Position numbers and translations under genes: made by a program. Source: Sphingomonas hankookensis (GTDB lineage: Bacteria > Pseudomonadota > Alphaproteobacteria > Sphingomonadales > Sphingomonadaceae). Taken from it: DNA of 64,000 bases. The notes beneath the pieces are model-generated. The model was not told the DNA's origin, did not search any database, and saw only the letters and a list, made by a program, of their open reading frames with translations. Numbering within the stretch: the stretch's first letter is position 1; every line of letters starts with the position of its first letter. The stretch covers positions 124,001-188,000 of the forward strand of contig NZ_JAKREV010000003.1 of NCBI RefSeq assembly GCF_022664465.1. Reading direction: 5' to 3'. Below, in pieces: positions 1 to 8,690 of the stretch.

Positions 1-43
1 CGAACTGGTCGGCAAGCTCAAGACGCTGGGAGTGGTCGCATGA
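1..43 (+). CDS. etfB: electron transfer flavoprotein subunit beta, 3' end only
   Basis: Only the last 13 codons (ending KTLGVVA) are inside the window, so the identification rests mainly on position. The stop codon TGA overlaps the ATG of etfA (ATGA), the usual etfB-etfA arrangement. With EtfA this subunit forms the FAD- and AMP-binding heterodimer that passes electrons from acyl-CoA dehydrogenases to ETF-ubiquinone oxidoreductase. The C-terminal peptide fits EtfB. Confidence 0.75.
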   Translation, partial: ELVGKLKTLGVVA

Positions 44-969
44 AGACGCTGGTTTGGGTCGAACATGACGGGCAGTCGGTCAAGGACGCGACCTTTGCCG
101 CCGTCACCGCCGCCGCCAAGCTGGGCGAGGTCGAACTGCTGGTCGCGGGCCAGGGCGTCGATGGCGTAGCGCAGGCCGCTGCGCAGATCGCCGGCGTGGC
201 CAAGGTGCTGGTCGCCGACGATGCGGCGTTCGCACATAATCTGGCCGAAAATGTCGCGCCGCTGGTCGTCGAACTGATGGGCAGCCACGACGCGTTCCTC
301 GCCGCCGCGACCACGACGGCCAAAAACATCGCGCCGCGCGTAGCCGCGCTACTCGATGTCATGCAGATCAGCGAGATCCTGTCGGTCGAGGGGCCGGACA
401 GCTTCACGCGGCCGATCTATGCCGGCAACGCGATCGCCACGGTCAAGACCAGCGATCCCAAGCTGGTGCTGACGGTGCGCGGCACCGCGTTCGACAAGGC
501 GGAAGCGACCGGTGGATCGGCAGCGGTCGAGGCGGTGACGTCGACCGGCGACAAGGGCGTGTCGAGCTTCGTCGGCGCCGAGATCGCGGCATCGGAACGC
601 CCCGAGCTGACCAGTGCGAAGATCATCGTGTCGGGTGGTCGCGCGCTGGGATCGGAAGAGCAGTTCCACGCGCTGATCGACCCGCTGGCCGACAAGCTGA
701 ACGCCGCGGTCGGCGCATCGCGCGCGGCGGTCGATGCCGGCTATGCGCCCAACGATTACCAAGTCGGGCAGACCGGCAAGATCGTCGCCCCGGAAGTCTA
801 TATCGCGGTCGGCATTTCCGGCGCGATCCAGCATCTGGCGGGGATGAAGGACAGCAAGGTCATCGTCGCGATCAACAAGGACGAGGATGCGCCGATCTTC
901 CAGGTCGCCGATGTCGGGCTGGTCGGTGACCTGTTCACAGTGGTGCCGGACTTGACCGCCAAGCTTTGA
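40..969 (+). CDS. etfA: electron transfer flavoprotein subunit alpha
   Basis: 309 aa, full length for the family. EtfA carries most of the FAD site of the soluble ETF dimer, which accepts electrons from flavoprotein dehydrogenases (fatty acid, amino acid and choline breakdown) and delivers them to the quinone pool. The N-terminal ETF domain covers about residues 1-180. The C-terminal FAD domain holds [12 protein letters not shown] near 200, [19 protein letters not shown] near 245 and the signature [20 protein letters not shown] near 280. The ATG overlaps the etfB stop, implying translational coupling. Identification is firm. Confidence 0.97.
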   Translation: MKTLVWVEHDGQSVKDATFAAVTAAAKLGEVELLVAGQGVDGVAQAAAQIAGVAKVLVADDAAFAHNLAENVAPLVVELMGSHDAFLAAATTTAKNIAPRVAALLDVMQISEILSVEGPDSFTRPIYAGNAIATVKTSDPKLVLTVRGTAFDKAEATGGSAAVEAVTSTGDKGVSSFVGAEIAASERPELTSAKIIVSGGRALGSEEQFHALIDPLADKLNAAVGASRAAVDAGYAPNDYQVGQTGKIVAPEVYIAVGISGAIQHLAGMKDSKVIVAINKDEDAPIFQVADVGLVGDLFTVVPDLTAKL

Positions 970-1519
970 GGCGCGCAGCGTAGCTGCGAGCCGGTGCGCA
1001 AGGGGCAAAGCCCCAGCGCACAAGGCGACGGCCGGCCAGCGTCGCCATAGCGACGACCGACGACGCGGGATTTACTCCCGCGTCGGCTCCCCGGCGAAAC
1101 CTATGCGATCGCCGCTCCCGGCTTGACCCAGGGTCCCGCTTCTTTCCGACTGTCGGAACAGCCGCAACCACATCGGTCTGACCTGCGGTGATCAACGGGA
1201 GCGGTCCAATGCATTTCGGCGGAACGAGATGCCTTTGTTGCCAGTCGTCACGCAAGCGCGGTCCGTAGCCGCATAGGTCGTTCTGTCGTTACCGAGGCCT
1301 CTGCCTGCGAAGGGTGCGCGTTAGTGCCGATCGGCCCCAGCGTCATCCCAGCGAAGTATCTCTCGGTGGTGGCACGGAACTAGAGCCTCTTGAGGCTCCA
1401 GCCTTCACCGGGACAACCTCCAGATTGTAGCTGGATAGGTTCGCATAAACCTTCGAAACCGCTCCCAACTGGACCCCGACCTTCGCCGGATACGGTAACG
1501 GAAAGGTTCGGAAGCCCGC
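970..1519. other. 550-bp gene-free gap with decayed repeat copies
   Basis: No convincing gene. Just after etfA there is a GC-rich stem-loop at about 990-1020 without a T tract. At 1121-1145 lies half of an R2-type element (CTTGACCCAGGGTCCCGCTT). At about 1340-1425 lies a degenerate R1-type element whose outer ends still read GTCATCCCAGCGAAG and CCAGCCTTCACCGGGA. The motif CGACCGACGACGCGG at about 1054 recurs near 42280. The small open frames here translate repeat DNA. Confidence 0.6.
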
Positions 1520-2026
1520 CTACTTCCCCGCCACCGGCAACGGCACCGCCGGATCGAGCGGGATCGCCACCCGCTTTGCGCGCTCCCGTTTCGACGGACC
1601 GCCTTTCACCCCGCGGAAAATGTCACCGACCAGCTTGCCGACATCCTTATATTCCCCCGGCTCTTCGCAGCAGCTGCCCGGATCGATCAGCTTGCCGACC
1701 GCACGGACGAGGAAGGTACCACCACCGAAGATGTCGACGCCGGTCGTACACCCTTGCGACAAGGTCGCACACGGGCTGACCGCCGCTGCCGCTGCCCCAC
1801 TGCCATCGGCATAAGGGTTCGACGCGAGCGGCCGGTCGGGCGGGGTCCGCTCCGCTGGCAGGGGAATGCGCGGGTCGCGTGTGCCGGTGCCGCAGACGAG
1901 GATGTCGTCGTCCTGCGAATTGCGCCGTCGCGAGGCGCACGGGTCGACCAGGATCGAGATGCGCTCGGGCGGGGTCGCCGCCGCCGGGGTGGCCTGTCCG
2001 GCAAGCAACAGCAACATGGCGTACAT
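1520..2026 (-). CDS. small secreted protein of unknown function
   Basis: 168 aa from the ATG at 2026, chosen because GGGAGA lies about 8 bases upstream. The open frame runs further upstream, but that part looks like out-of-frame coding. The N-terminus MYAMLLLLAGQATPAAA is a short signal-peptide-like stretch. The mature part is rich in Pro, Ala and Gly, with six cysteines (PCAS, VCGTG, PCATLSQGCT, GSCCEEP) that could form disulfides. The C-terminal third is basic (GPSKRERAKRVAIP). No domain recognised. It is divergent from the M19 dipeptidase at 2113. Confidence 0.6.
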   Translation of the reverse strand: MYAMLLLLAGQATPAAATPPERISILVDPCASRRRNSQDDDILVCGTGTRDPRIPLPAERTPPDRPLASNPYADGSGAAAAAVSPCATLSQGCTTGVDIFGGGTFLVRAVGKLIDPGSCCEEPGEYKDVGKLVGDIFRGVKGGPSKRERAKRVAIPLDPAVPLPVAGK

Positions 2027-2112
2027 CGGCACGTCTCCCATATCCTTCGCGCATGGCCCGATGCCAGCCGTAGCACTTGTCGCCACGCGTGACGACGCGG
2101 TAGCGTGCGGCC

Positions 2113-3342
2113 ATGCTGCTGCCGCTCCTGCTCCTCGCCGCCCAGGCTCCTGCCCCCACCCCACAGGACCGTGCGCGCGCCGAACGCGTGCTGCAACGCG
2201 CGCCGATCATCGACGGGCATAACGACCTGCCTTGGGGCATCCGCGAGCATCATCATGCCGCAGTCGAATCGGTCGACCTGACCGCCGATACCAGCCGGAT
2301 CGACCCGCCGCTTCAGACCGACCTGCCGCGACTGGCGCGGGGTCAGGTCGGCGGGCAATTCTGGTCGGTATGGATTCCGGCGACGACGACCGGTCCGGCG
2401 GCGGTGGAAACCACGATCGAGCAGATCGACATCGTCCGCCGGATGATCGCCGCCAATCCGACGCGGATGGCACTGGCGCGCGACGCCGCCGACATGGCCA
2501 AAATCGCGAAAAGCGGACGGATCGCTTCGTTGATCGGGGTCGAGGGCGGGCACCAGATCGACGGGCGGCTGTCGGTGCTGCGCCAATATTACAACCTCGG
2601 CGTGCGCTACATGACGCTGACCCATACCAAGAGCGTCGGCTGGGCCGATGCGTCGACCGATACCCCCCAGGCCAACGGGCTGACGGCGTTCGGACGGCAG
2701 GTGGTGCAGGAAATGAACCGGCTGGGGATGCTGATCGACGTGTCGCATGTGTCCGACGCGACGATGGCGGCGGCGCTGGCGGCGTCGAAGGCGCCGGTGA
2801 TCGCGTCGCATTCCAACGCCCGCGCGCTGGCCGACCGGCCGCGCAACGTCCCCGACGACCTGCTGCGTGCAATCGGGGCGAAGGGCGGCGTGGTGATGGT
2901 CAACGCCTATCCCGCGTTCCTGTCGAGCGAGTGGAATGCATGGGACAATCGCCGGGGTGCGTTCGCCAAGGCGCAGGGGCTGCCGGGCAATCTCTATGGT
3001 GCACAGGCGCCGGCCGCGATGAAGGCATGGGACGCGGCCAACCCTGCGCCACGGGTGACGGCCGCGACGATGGCCGACCATGTCGAGCATATCGCGAAGC
3101 TCGCCGGGCGCGCTTCGGTCGGGATCGGCGGCGACTATGACGGCATTTCGGGCACCGGGCCGGAGGGCATGGGCGGGGTCGACGGCTATCCGCTGCTGTT
3201 CGCCGAACTGGCGCGGCGCGGGTGGAGCGATGCCGATCTGACGGCGCTCGCGCAGGGCAATGTGCTGCGCGTGCTGGGACAGGCCGAGGCGGTAGCGAAA
3301 TCGATGGCAGGCCAGCGCCCGGTCGACGCTACCTATCCCTGA
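2113..3342 (+). CDS. membrane dipeptidase, peptidase M19 family, exported
   Basis: 409 aa. A zinc dipeptidase of the renal-dipeptidase/AcdP type; related enzymes cleave dipeptides, including D-amino-acid-containing ones, in the periplasm. A signal peptide (MLLPLLLLAAQAPAPT) is followed by the metal ligands: DGHND near residue 37, the bridging Glu in GVEGGHQID near 140, DVSHVSD near 215, ASHSNARAL near 237 and GGDYDG near 340. The 3' end overlaps nhaA convergently by 14 bases. A second, diverged M19 gene lies at 47982, so substrate specificity cannot be set from sequence. Confidence 0.93.
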   Translation: MLLPLLLLAAQAPAPTPQDRARAERVLQRAPIIDGHNDLPWGIREHHHAAVESVDLTADTSRIDPPLQTDLPRLARGQVGGQFWSVWIPATTTGPAAVETTIEQIDIVRRMIAANPTRMALARDAADMAKIAKSGRIASLIGVEGGHQIDGRLSVLRQYYNLGVRYMTLTHTKSVGWADASTDTPQANGLTAFGRQVVQEMNRLGMLIDVSHVSDATMAAALAASKAPVIASHSNARALADRPRNVPDDLLRAIGAKGGVVMVNAYPAFLSSEWNAWDNRRGAFAKAQGLPGNLYGAQAPAAMKAWDAANPAPRVTAATMADHVEHIAKLAGRASVGIGGDYDGISGTGPEGMGGVDGYPLLFAELARRGWSDADLTALAQGNVLRVLGQAEAVAKSMAGQRPVDATYP

Positions 3343-4519
3343 CCGGCGCTAGTCGCAGCAACACCGCACCGAGCAGCGCCGACAGCAGTGATCCGGCCAG
3401 CACCCCGATCTTAACCTGATCGATCGCGGCGGCATCGTCGGCAAAGGCGAGGCCGCCGATGAACAGGCTCATGGTGAAGCCGATGCCCGCCAGCGCGGCG
3501 ACGCCCCAGAGTTGCATCCAGTTCGCGTCGCCCGGACGGCAGGACAGCTCACTGCGCACCGCCAGCCAGATCGCGCCGAGTACGCCGATCTGCTTGCCGG
3601 CGAACAGCCCGACCGCGACTGCCAGCGGCAGCGGCGCCCACAGGATCGACAGCGGCACGCCGGTGATGGCGACCCCGGCGTTGACGAAACCGAACAGCGG
3701 CACGACGCCGAACGCGACCCAGGGATGGATCGCATGCTCCAGCCGGTGGAGCGGCGAATCGACCGCCTCGGGCGCGCCGGGGGTCGGCTTCACCGGGATC
3801 GCCATCGCCACAGCGACGCCCGCGACGGTCGCATGGATGCCCGACAGAAACACGAAATACCATAGCGGCACGGCGAGGATCAGATAGGGCGCCAACCGTA
3901 TCACGCCGCTGCGATTGAGCGCGACGAGCATCGCCAGCACCATCGCGGCCCCCGCCAACGCGGGAAGGTTCAGGTCGCTGGTATAGCCAAGCGCGATGAT
4001 CGCTACTGCGCCCATGTCATCGACGATCGCCAGCGTGGTGAGGAACAGCTTCAACGCCGCCGGCACCCGCTTGCCCAGCAGCGCCATGACGCCCACGGCA
4101 AAGGCGATGTCGGTCGCCGCGGGGATCGCCCAGCCACGCGCGATCCCGGGCGTCGCTCGCGCGACCAGGAGGTAGAGTATCGCCGGCATCGCCATCCCGG
4201 CGAAGGCCGCGATCACCGGCAGCCGGCGCTGCTCCCATGTCGCCAGCCGCCCGTCGACCAGCTCGCGCTTGATCTCCAGTCCGACCAACAGGAAGAACAA
4301 CGCCATCGCCGCGTCGTTGACCCACAGGTGCAGCGTCATTGCCCCGTGGCGTTCACTGAGGACCGGTCCCGTCACGATATGCAGCGCGTGGAAATAGGTC
4401 GTGGCGGTGCCCGGCAAGTTGGCAAGCAGCAATGCGGCGGCCGACGCCAGCATCAGGACGATACCGCCCGAAGCCTCGCCGTGGAGGAAGGTGCGGAGCA
4501 TGGAGCGAGGGCGGGTCAT
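3329..4519 (-). CDS. nhaA: Na+/H+ antiporter NhaA
   Basis: 396 aa, normal length. NhaA is an inner-membrane antiporter that expels one Na+ (or Li+) for two H+ and supports growth at alkaline pH and high salt. About 12 hydrophobic helices are visible. The paired aspartates of the transport site are in LAIVDDMGAV near residue 165, and the unwound-helix region PAATDIAFAVGVM lies just before. The conserved LVGLEIKRELVDG is near 80. It stands alone between the dipeptidase and a repeat. No NhaR-type regulator is adjacent. Confidence 0.96.
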   Translation of the reverse strand: MTRPRSMLRTFLHGEASGGIVLMLASAAALLLANLPGTATTYFHALHIVTGPVLSERHGAMTLHLWVNDAAMALFFLLVGLEIKRELVDGRLATWEQRRLPVIAAFAGMAMPAILYLLVARATPGIARGWAIPAATDIAFAVGVMALLGKRVPAALKLFLTTLAIVDDMGAVAIIALGYTSDLNLPALAGAAMVLAMLVALNRSGVIRLAPYLILAVPLWYFVFLSGIHATVAGVAVAMAIPVKPTPGAPEAVDSPLHRLEHAIHPWVAFGVVPLFGFVNAGVAITGVPLSILWAPLPLAVAVGLFAGKQIGVLGAIWLAVRSELSCRPGDANWMQLWGVAALAGIGFTMSLFIGGLAFADDAAAIDQVKIGVLAGSLLSALLGAVLLRLAPVRDR

Positions 4520-4529
4520 GGCCCCGCCT

Positions 4530-4735
4530 ACCAGCTCCCCCCCGGCAGGGGGAGGGGGACGTAGCGGCGATCAGCGACCTGCCGGGGGCAGGTCGCAGCC
4601 GCGAAGTTGGCTTGCGAAGCAAGCCGGGAGCGAGGCTGGTGGAGGGGGCTATCCTCCCCACCGCCGTTGCGTTGTGCGGCCCCCCCCTCCACCATGCTGC
4701 GCATGGTCCCCCTCCCCGTGCCGGGGAGGATTTAG
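4530..4735. repeat. R4 element, long copy
   Basis: GC-rich inverted-repeat block filling the gap between nhaA and dapD. The left end (CCCCCGGCAGGGGGAGG) mirrors the right end (CCTCCCCGTGCCGGGGAGGA). The right part contains a perfect 17-base palindrome, ACCATGCTGCGCATGGT. About 50 bases of the right end recur almost exactly at 6339-6391. No open frame here looks coding. Confidence 0.75.
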
Positions 4736-4738
4736 GGC

Positions 4739-5557
4739 TTAGTCGCGCAGCAGATCGTTGATGCTGGTCTTCGAGCGGGTCTGGGCGTCGACGCGCTTGA
4801 CGATCACCGCGCAGTACAGCGCGGGCTTGCCGTCGCCACCACCAATCGATCCGGGCACGACGACCGCATAGGGCGGCACTTCGCCACGGAAGACTTCGCC
4901 GGTCGCGCGGTCGATAATCTTGGTCGAGGCACCCAGATACACGCCCATCGAAAGGACGGCGCCCTCGCCGACTCGCACGCCTTCGGCAACTTCTGCACGC
5001 GCGCCGATGAAGGCGCCGTCGCCGATGATGACCGGATCGGCCTGGAGCGGTTCGAGCACGCCGCCGATGCCGGCGCCGCCCGAAAGGTGGACGTTCCGGC
5101 CGATCTGCGCGCAGCTGCCGACCGTCGCCCAGGTGTCGACCATCGTGCCTTCACCGACATAGGCGCCGATGTTGACGAAGCTCGGCATCAGGATCGCGCC
5201 CTTGCCGACAAAGGCGCCACGGCGGACGATGCTGCCCGGCACCGCGCGGAAGCCGGCCTCGCGGAAGCGGTGTTCGCCCCAGCCGGTGAACTTGCTCGGC
5301 ACCTTGTCGAACCAGTTGGTGCCGCCGGGGCCATCCATGACCTGATTGTCGTTCAGGCGGAACGACAGCAGCACCGCCTTTTTCAGCCACTGGTTGACCT
5401 GCCAGCCGTCACCGACCGGTTCGGCCACCCGCGCCTCGCCCGAATCGAGCAGTGCCAGCGCGGCGTCGACCGCCTCGCGGACCTCGCCCTGCGTGTGGAC
5501 GGTCAGGTCGGCACGGTTGTCCCAGGCAGCGTCGATCTGGGCGGCAAGGTCGGTCAT
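4739..5557 (-). CDS. dapD: tetrahydrodipicolinate N-succinyltransferase
   Basis: 272 aa, normal length. Transfers succinyl from succinyl-CoA to tetrahydrodipicolinate in the succinylase branch of lysine and meso-diaminopimelate synthesis. Start MTDLAAQID at 5557 has GGAGG close upstream and overlaps the stop of the HAD gene (ATGA); the longer frame upstream is not needed. Residues 100-250 form the left-handed beta-helix of hexapeptide repeats ([56 protein letters not shown]). The C-terminus TSINDLLRD is typical. Confidence 0.97.
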   Translation of the reverse strand: MTDLAAQIDAAWDNRADLTVHTQGEVREAVDAALALLDSGEARVAEPVGDGWQVNQWLKKAVLLSFRLNDNQVMDGPGGTNWFDKVPSKFTGWGEHRFREAGFRAVPGSIVRRGAFVGKGAILMPSFVNIGAYVGEGTMVDTWATVGSCAQIGRNVHLSGGAGIGGVLEPLQADPVIIGDGAFIGARAEVAEGVRVGEGAVLSMGVYLGASTKIIDRATGEVFRGEVPPYAVVVPGSIGGGDGKPALYCAVIVKRVDAQTRSKTSINDLLRD

Positions 5558-6216
5558 GATTCCTCCACGAAGCGTAGCCACGCGACGATATCGTGCGTGG
5601 TGTAATCGATATGGTCGCGCGGCACGGGCGGCCCCTGTTCGGATCCGTTGTCGACCCAGACGGTGGTCATCCCCACCGCTTTCGCAGGCACGAGGTTGCG
5701 CGCCATATCCTCGGCGAACAGCGCGGTCGTCGGCTCGATTTCCCACGCCTCGCACAGCCCGGCATAGGCGCTGACATGCGGCTTGGGACGATAGGCGGTG
5801 GCATGGATGTCGTGGATGCCGGCGAAGCTGTCCGACAGGTCCAGCCGCTCCAGCACGCGCGTGGCATAGGGCACGTCGCCATTGGTGAAGACCAGCTTGC
5901 GCCCGGGCAGTCCGGCGAGCAGCCGCGGCAGATCGGGATCGGGCACCAACGGCGACAGGTCGATATCATGTACGAAATCGAGGAAATGGTGCGGATCGAC
6001 CGCCTGTTCGGCCATCAACCCCGACAGCGACGTGCCGTGATTGTGGAAATGCATCTTCTGCACCCGATGCGCCTCGTCGATGTCGCAGTCGAGCAGGGTG
6101 CAGATATATTGCCCCATCCGCGCCTCGATCTCGGCGAACAGGTTGGACGACGCCGGGTAGAGCGTGTTGTCCAGATCGAAGATCCAGTCGCGGACATGGG
6201 ATAGCGCGGGCAGCAT
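5554..6216 (-). CDS. HAD-family pyrimidine 5'-nucleotidase-like hydrolase
   Basis: 220 aa from [14 protein letters not shown] motif I is FDLDNTLYP near residue 12, the pattern of the Sdt1/PpnN-type pyrimidine 5'-nucleotidase group. Motif II is FTNGD near 115, and motif III/IV lies in RPKPHV near 152 and FAEDMARNL near 178. It probably dephosphorylates nucleoside monophosphates or other phosphomonoesters in the cytoplasm. It is translationally coupled to dapD, an arrangement common in sphingomonads; no metabolic link is evident. The start was placed after an unlikely Arg/Pro-rich extension. Confidence 0.85.
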   Translation of the reverse strand: MLPALSHVRDWIFDLDNTLYPASSNLFAEIEARMGQYICTLLDCDIDEAHRVQKMHFHNHGTSLSGLMAEQAVDPHHFLDFVHDIDLSPLVPDPDLPRLLAGLPGRKLVFTNGDVPYATRVLERLDLSDSFAGIHDIHATAYRPKPHVSAYAGLCEAWEIEPTTALFAEDMARNLVPAKAVGMTTVWVDNGSEQGPPVPRDHIDYTTHDIVAWLRFVEES

Positions 6217-6254
6217 CGGGTGCGGGCTGTAGGCGGTGCGCCGGACGGGAGCAA

Positions 6255-6391
6255 GGTCCTCCCCGGTACGGGAAGGTGGCAGCACGCAGCGTTGACGGAG
6301 GGGGGTGGCGATACAACGCAACCGTTGTGGATGCCGACACCCCCCTCCACCATGCTGCGCATGGTCCCCTCCCCGTGCCAGGGAGGATTTT
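6255..6391. repeat. R4 element, second copy
   Basis: Fills the gap between mnmA and the HAD gene. It begins TCCTCCCCGGTACGGGAAGG and ends CCCCTCCCCGTGCCAGGGAGGA. The 50 bases from 6339 match the right end of the copy at 4681-4733, including the palindrome ACCATGCTGCGCATGGT. An inner inverted pair GGAGGGGGGTG / CACCCCCCTCC makes it hairpin-forming. A short remnant of the same end (TCCTCCCCCGCACGGGGAGGATTTA) lies at 23951-23975. Confidence 0.75.
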
Positions 6392-7484
6392 ACGCGGCCT
6401 CCGTCCCTTCGATCCAGCCGCCGCCAAGCACGCGGTCGCCGGCGTAGAGCACCGCCGCCTGTCCCGGCGCGACGCCATATTCGGGGGCGTCGAACAGCAG
6501 TTGTTCGCCCGCCAGCCGCGCGGGCACCGGCTTGGCCATCGATCGCACCTTGGCGGTCAGCGGGCCGACATGATCGCCACCGATCCAGTTGATGTCCGAC
6601 AGCCGCGCCGCGCCGACCGCCAGCGCGCTGCGGGGCCCCACCACCAGCCGCTTCGTCGCCGGTTCCAGCCGCACGACATAGAGCGGTTCTGAAAGGCCGC
6701 CGATCTCCAGCCCGCGGCGCTGCCCGACGGTATAGCCGACCAGCCCGCCATGCCGCCCCAATACCCGCCCTTCGAGGTCGACGATCTCGCCACCTTCCTT
6801 CGCCTCGGGGCGCAGCTTGCGGACCAGACCGGCATAATCGCCGTCGGGGACGAAGCAGATGTCCTGGCTGTCGGGCTTGCCCGCGACGCCGAGGCCGAGT
6901 TCGCCGGCAATCTCGCGTACCCGCGCCTTGGGCATGGCGCCGAGCGGAAAGCGCAGGAAATCGAGCTGGTCCTGGGTGGTCGCGAACAGGAAATAGCTCT
7001 GGTCGCGCGCCGGATCAACCGCGCGGTGCAGCTCGGCGCCGTTCGGGCCCATCACCCGACGGATATAATGGCCGGTCGCGAGGCAGTCGGCGCCGAGGTC
7101 GCGCGCCAGCGCGAAGAGATCGGTGAATTTGGGGCCCATGTTGCACTTTACGCACGGGATCGGCGTGCGCCCGGCCAGATAGGCATCGGCGAAATCGTCG
7201 ATCACCGTTTCGCGGAAGCTGCTTTCGTGGTCGAACACGTAATGCGCGATGCCGAGGCGATCGCACACCGCGCGGGCATCGCGAATGTCGCGCCCGGCAC
7301 AGCAGGATCCCGCGCGCCCCACAGCAGTACCATGGTCGTAGAGCTGCAGCGTGACGCCGATCGTCTCCGCCCCCGTCGCATGGGCAAGCGCCGCCACCAC
7401 CGAACTGTCGACCCCGCCCGACATCGCCACGACGATGCGACGCGCGGAAACGGGGGAATCGAGCTGGAAATCACCAAGGTCCAT
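6390..7484 (-). CDS. mnmA: tRNA-specific 2-thiouridylase MnmA
   Basis: 364 aa from [10 protein letters not shown]. Makes 2-thiouridine at the wobble position (U34) of tRNA for Lys, Glu and Gln, using ATP and sulfur relayed by a TusE- or IscS-type donor. The PP-loop is [11 protein letters not shown] near residue 20. The two catalytic cysteines are in GSCCAGRD near 80 and the [10 protein letters not shown] region near 195. [14 protein letters not shown] near 108 is also typical. An upstream in-frame ATG would add 26 residues, but it encodes no conserved sequence. Confidence 0.95.
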   Translation of the reverse strand: MDLGDFQLDSPVSARRIVVAMSGGVDSSVVAALAHATGAETIGVTLQLYDHGTAVGRAGSCCAGRDIRDARAVCDRLGIAHYVFDHESSFRETVIDDFADAYLAGRTPIPCVKCNMGPKFTDLFALARDLGADCLATGHYIRRVMGPNGAELHRAVDPARDQSYFLFATTQDQLDFLRFPLGAMPKARVREIAGELGLGVAGKPDSQDICFVPDGDYAGLVRKLRPEAKEGGEIVDLEGRVLGRHGGLVGYTVGQRRGLEIGGLSEPLYVVRLEPATKRLVVGPRSALAVGAARLSDINWIGGDHVGPLTAKVRSMAKPVPARLAGEQLLFDAPEYGVAPGQAAVLYAGDRVLGGGWIEGTEAA

Positions 7485-7595
7485 GGTGTGCCAGATAGGC
7501 GTTTTGCGGGTCGGTTGCAAAAATACGCCACCATTTACCGGACCTTCAACACTCTCCTCCATACCCGACCCACGACATCCACCTGGAAAGACGCC

Positions 7596-7865
7596 TTGGA
7601 CCTGAGTTTCGCCCGTTTCGATCGTGGCACCACGATCACCCCCCTGCCGACGGAGCTGGCCGTGTTGCTGGCTGCGGCGACCGGGCGGCAGGCGGCGACG
7701 CCGACGGCGCGACTGCAGACCCGGCTGGTTTGGAAACGCGCTCCGGTGTCGTTGCTGAACCCGACCGACGGGGCGTTCAACGGGTGGACGGCGGCACTCC
7801 TGCGGGCGTGCATCGTGCCGGAATACCGGTCCACCGCGAACCCTTGGTGGGAGGCCGACGAATGA
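7596..7865 (+). CDS. possible small ORF, doubtful
   Basis: 89 codons from TTG with GGAAAG about 5 bases upstream. It is not clearly a shadow of another gene: the opposite-strand frame there is no better. The product ([18 protein letters not shown]...) ends NPWWEADE and contains [18 protein letters not shown], with no domain I recognise. It could be a real small protein, a decayed gene, or chance in GC-rich DNA. It occupies the gap between mnmA and sciP. Confidence 0.25.
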   Translation: MDLSFARFDRGTTITPLPTELAVLLAAATGRQAATPTARLQTRLVWKRAPVSLLNPTDGAFNGWTAALLRACIVPEYRSTANPWWEADE

Positions 7866-7966
7866 AGACCATGTTTACCTAGCCGTTTTAGCCGATGTTC
7901 AACCGCGTTCGCGTATGACCGCGCAAGAAGGTTTGAGGGGCAGCAAGCCCCGGCTCGAGGTCCAGT

Positions 7967-8269
7967 ATGATTGAGAACCAGAAGATCCGTCCGGCAAAGG
8001 TGATCGGCCCCTTGGGGGAACCGCTCACGATCGATTCGCTGCCGCCGCCCGACACGACCCGCTGGGTCGTGCGGCGCAAGGCGGAGGTCGTCGCGGCGGT
8101 CAATGGCGGTCTGCTGAGCGTCGACGACGTGTGCATGCGCTACAATCTGTCGGCGGAGGAATTCGCCGGGTGGCAGCGCGCGGTCGATCGGTCGGGCATG
8201 CCGGGCCTGCGCGTTACCCGCATTCAGCACTACAAGTCGTTGTACGAACGCCAGCAACGCAAATATTGA
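7967..8269 (+). CDS. sciP: CtrA inhibitor SciP (DUF1153)
   Basis: 100 aa. SciP is a small helix-turn-helix protein of alphaproteobacteria that binds CtrA on DNA and blocks recruitment of RNA polymerase, closing the CtrA activation window in the cell cycle. The DUF1153 hallmark is present: LPPPDTTRWVVRRKAEVV near residue 25, then the helix-turn-helix GLLSVDDVCMRYNLSAEEF near 50 and the C-terminal GLRVTRIQHYKS. GAGG about 6 bases before the ATG supports this start. A monocistronic gene is likely. The divK gene of the same network is at 57184. Confidence 0.93.
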   Translation: MIENQKIRPAKVIGPLGEPLTIDSLPPPDTTRWVVRRKAEVVAAVNGGLLSVDDVCMRYNLSAEEFAGWQRAVDRSGMPGLRVTRIQHYKSLYERQQRKY

Positions 8270-8378
8270 TCGATCAACTTAAAACGGAGGCGGAACAAGC
8301 CAGTCCCTAAAGAGTCTTTCCCTCAGTACGCCCGGTGCGAAATTGCCGGGTTGCAGACAGCAAATGGAGGGACGTCAC

Positions 8379-8630
8379 ATGGGTATCATCATCTGGCTGG
8401 TCGTGGGCGGTGTCGTGGGCTGGCTGGCCAGCATCATCATGCGGACCGATGCGCAGCAGGGCATTATCCTGAACGTCGTCGTCGGCATTGTCGGCGCGGT
8501 CATCGCAGGCTTCGTGACCGGTGCGAACATCAATAACGGCATCACCGTGATGAGCTTCCTGTATTCGCTGCTGGGCGCCGTCGTCCTGCTGGCGATCGTG
8601 AACCTCGTGCGTCGTGGTTCGGTGCGTTAA
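8379..8630 (+). CDS. GlsB/YeaQ/YmgE-family stress membrane protein
   Basis: 83 aa from MGIIIWLVVGG, with GGAGGG 8 bases upstream. Three hydrophobic glycine-rich helices in the pattern of the transglycosylase-associated/YeaQ family: GGVVGWLASIIMRTDAQQG, VVVGIVGAVIAGF and SLLGAVVLLAIVNLVRRG. Members are small inner-membrane proteins often induced by stress; the biochemical role is not established. A terminator follows at 8656. Confidence 0.9.
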   Translation: MGIIIWLVVGGVVGWLASIIMRTDAQQGIILNVVVGIVGAVIAGFVTGANINNGITVMSFLYSLLGAVVLLAIVNLVRRGSVR

Positions 8631-8655
8631 GCCACCGCTGCCACTATCGTGCATG

Positions 8656-8689
8656 ACGGGCCGTCCCTGCCGGGGCGGCCCGTTTGCGT
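8656..8689 (+). terminator. terminator after the GlsB-type gene
   Basis: Stem ACGGGCCG / CGGCCCGT (8656-8663 with 8676-8683) with a 12-base loop, followed by TTGCGTTT. It ends the rightward transcript 26 bases after the GlsB-type stop codon and just before the convergent kinase gene. Confidence 0.75.
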
Positions 8690-8690
8690 T

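Noticed and set aside
1687..3090. Long open frame (467 codons) on the minus strand under the M19 dipeptidase
   Set aside because: It is antisense to a clear M19 gene, with the Arg/Pro/Ala-rich composition typical of GC-rich shadow frames and no motif.
8292..8318. EcfG-type general stress promoter ahead of the GlsB-like gene
   Set aside because: GGAAC is present, but the downstream element is GTCT rather than CGTT at the expected distance.
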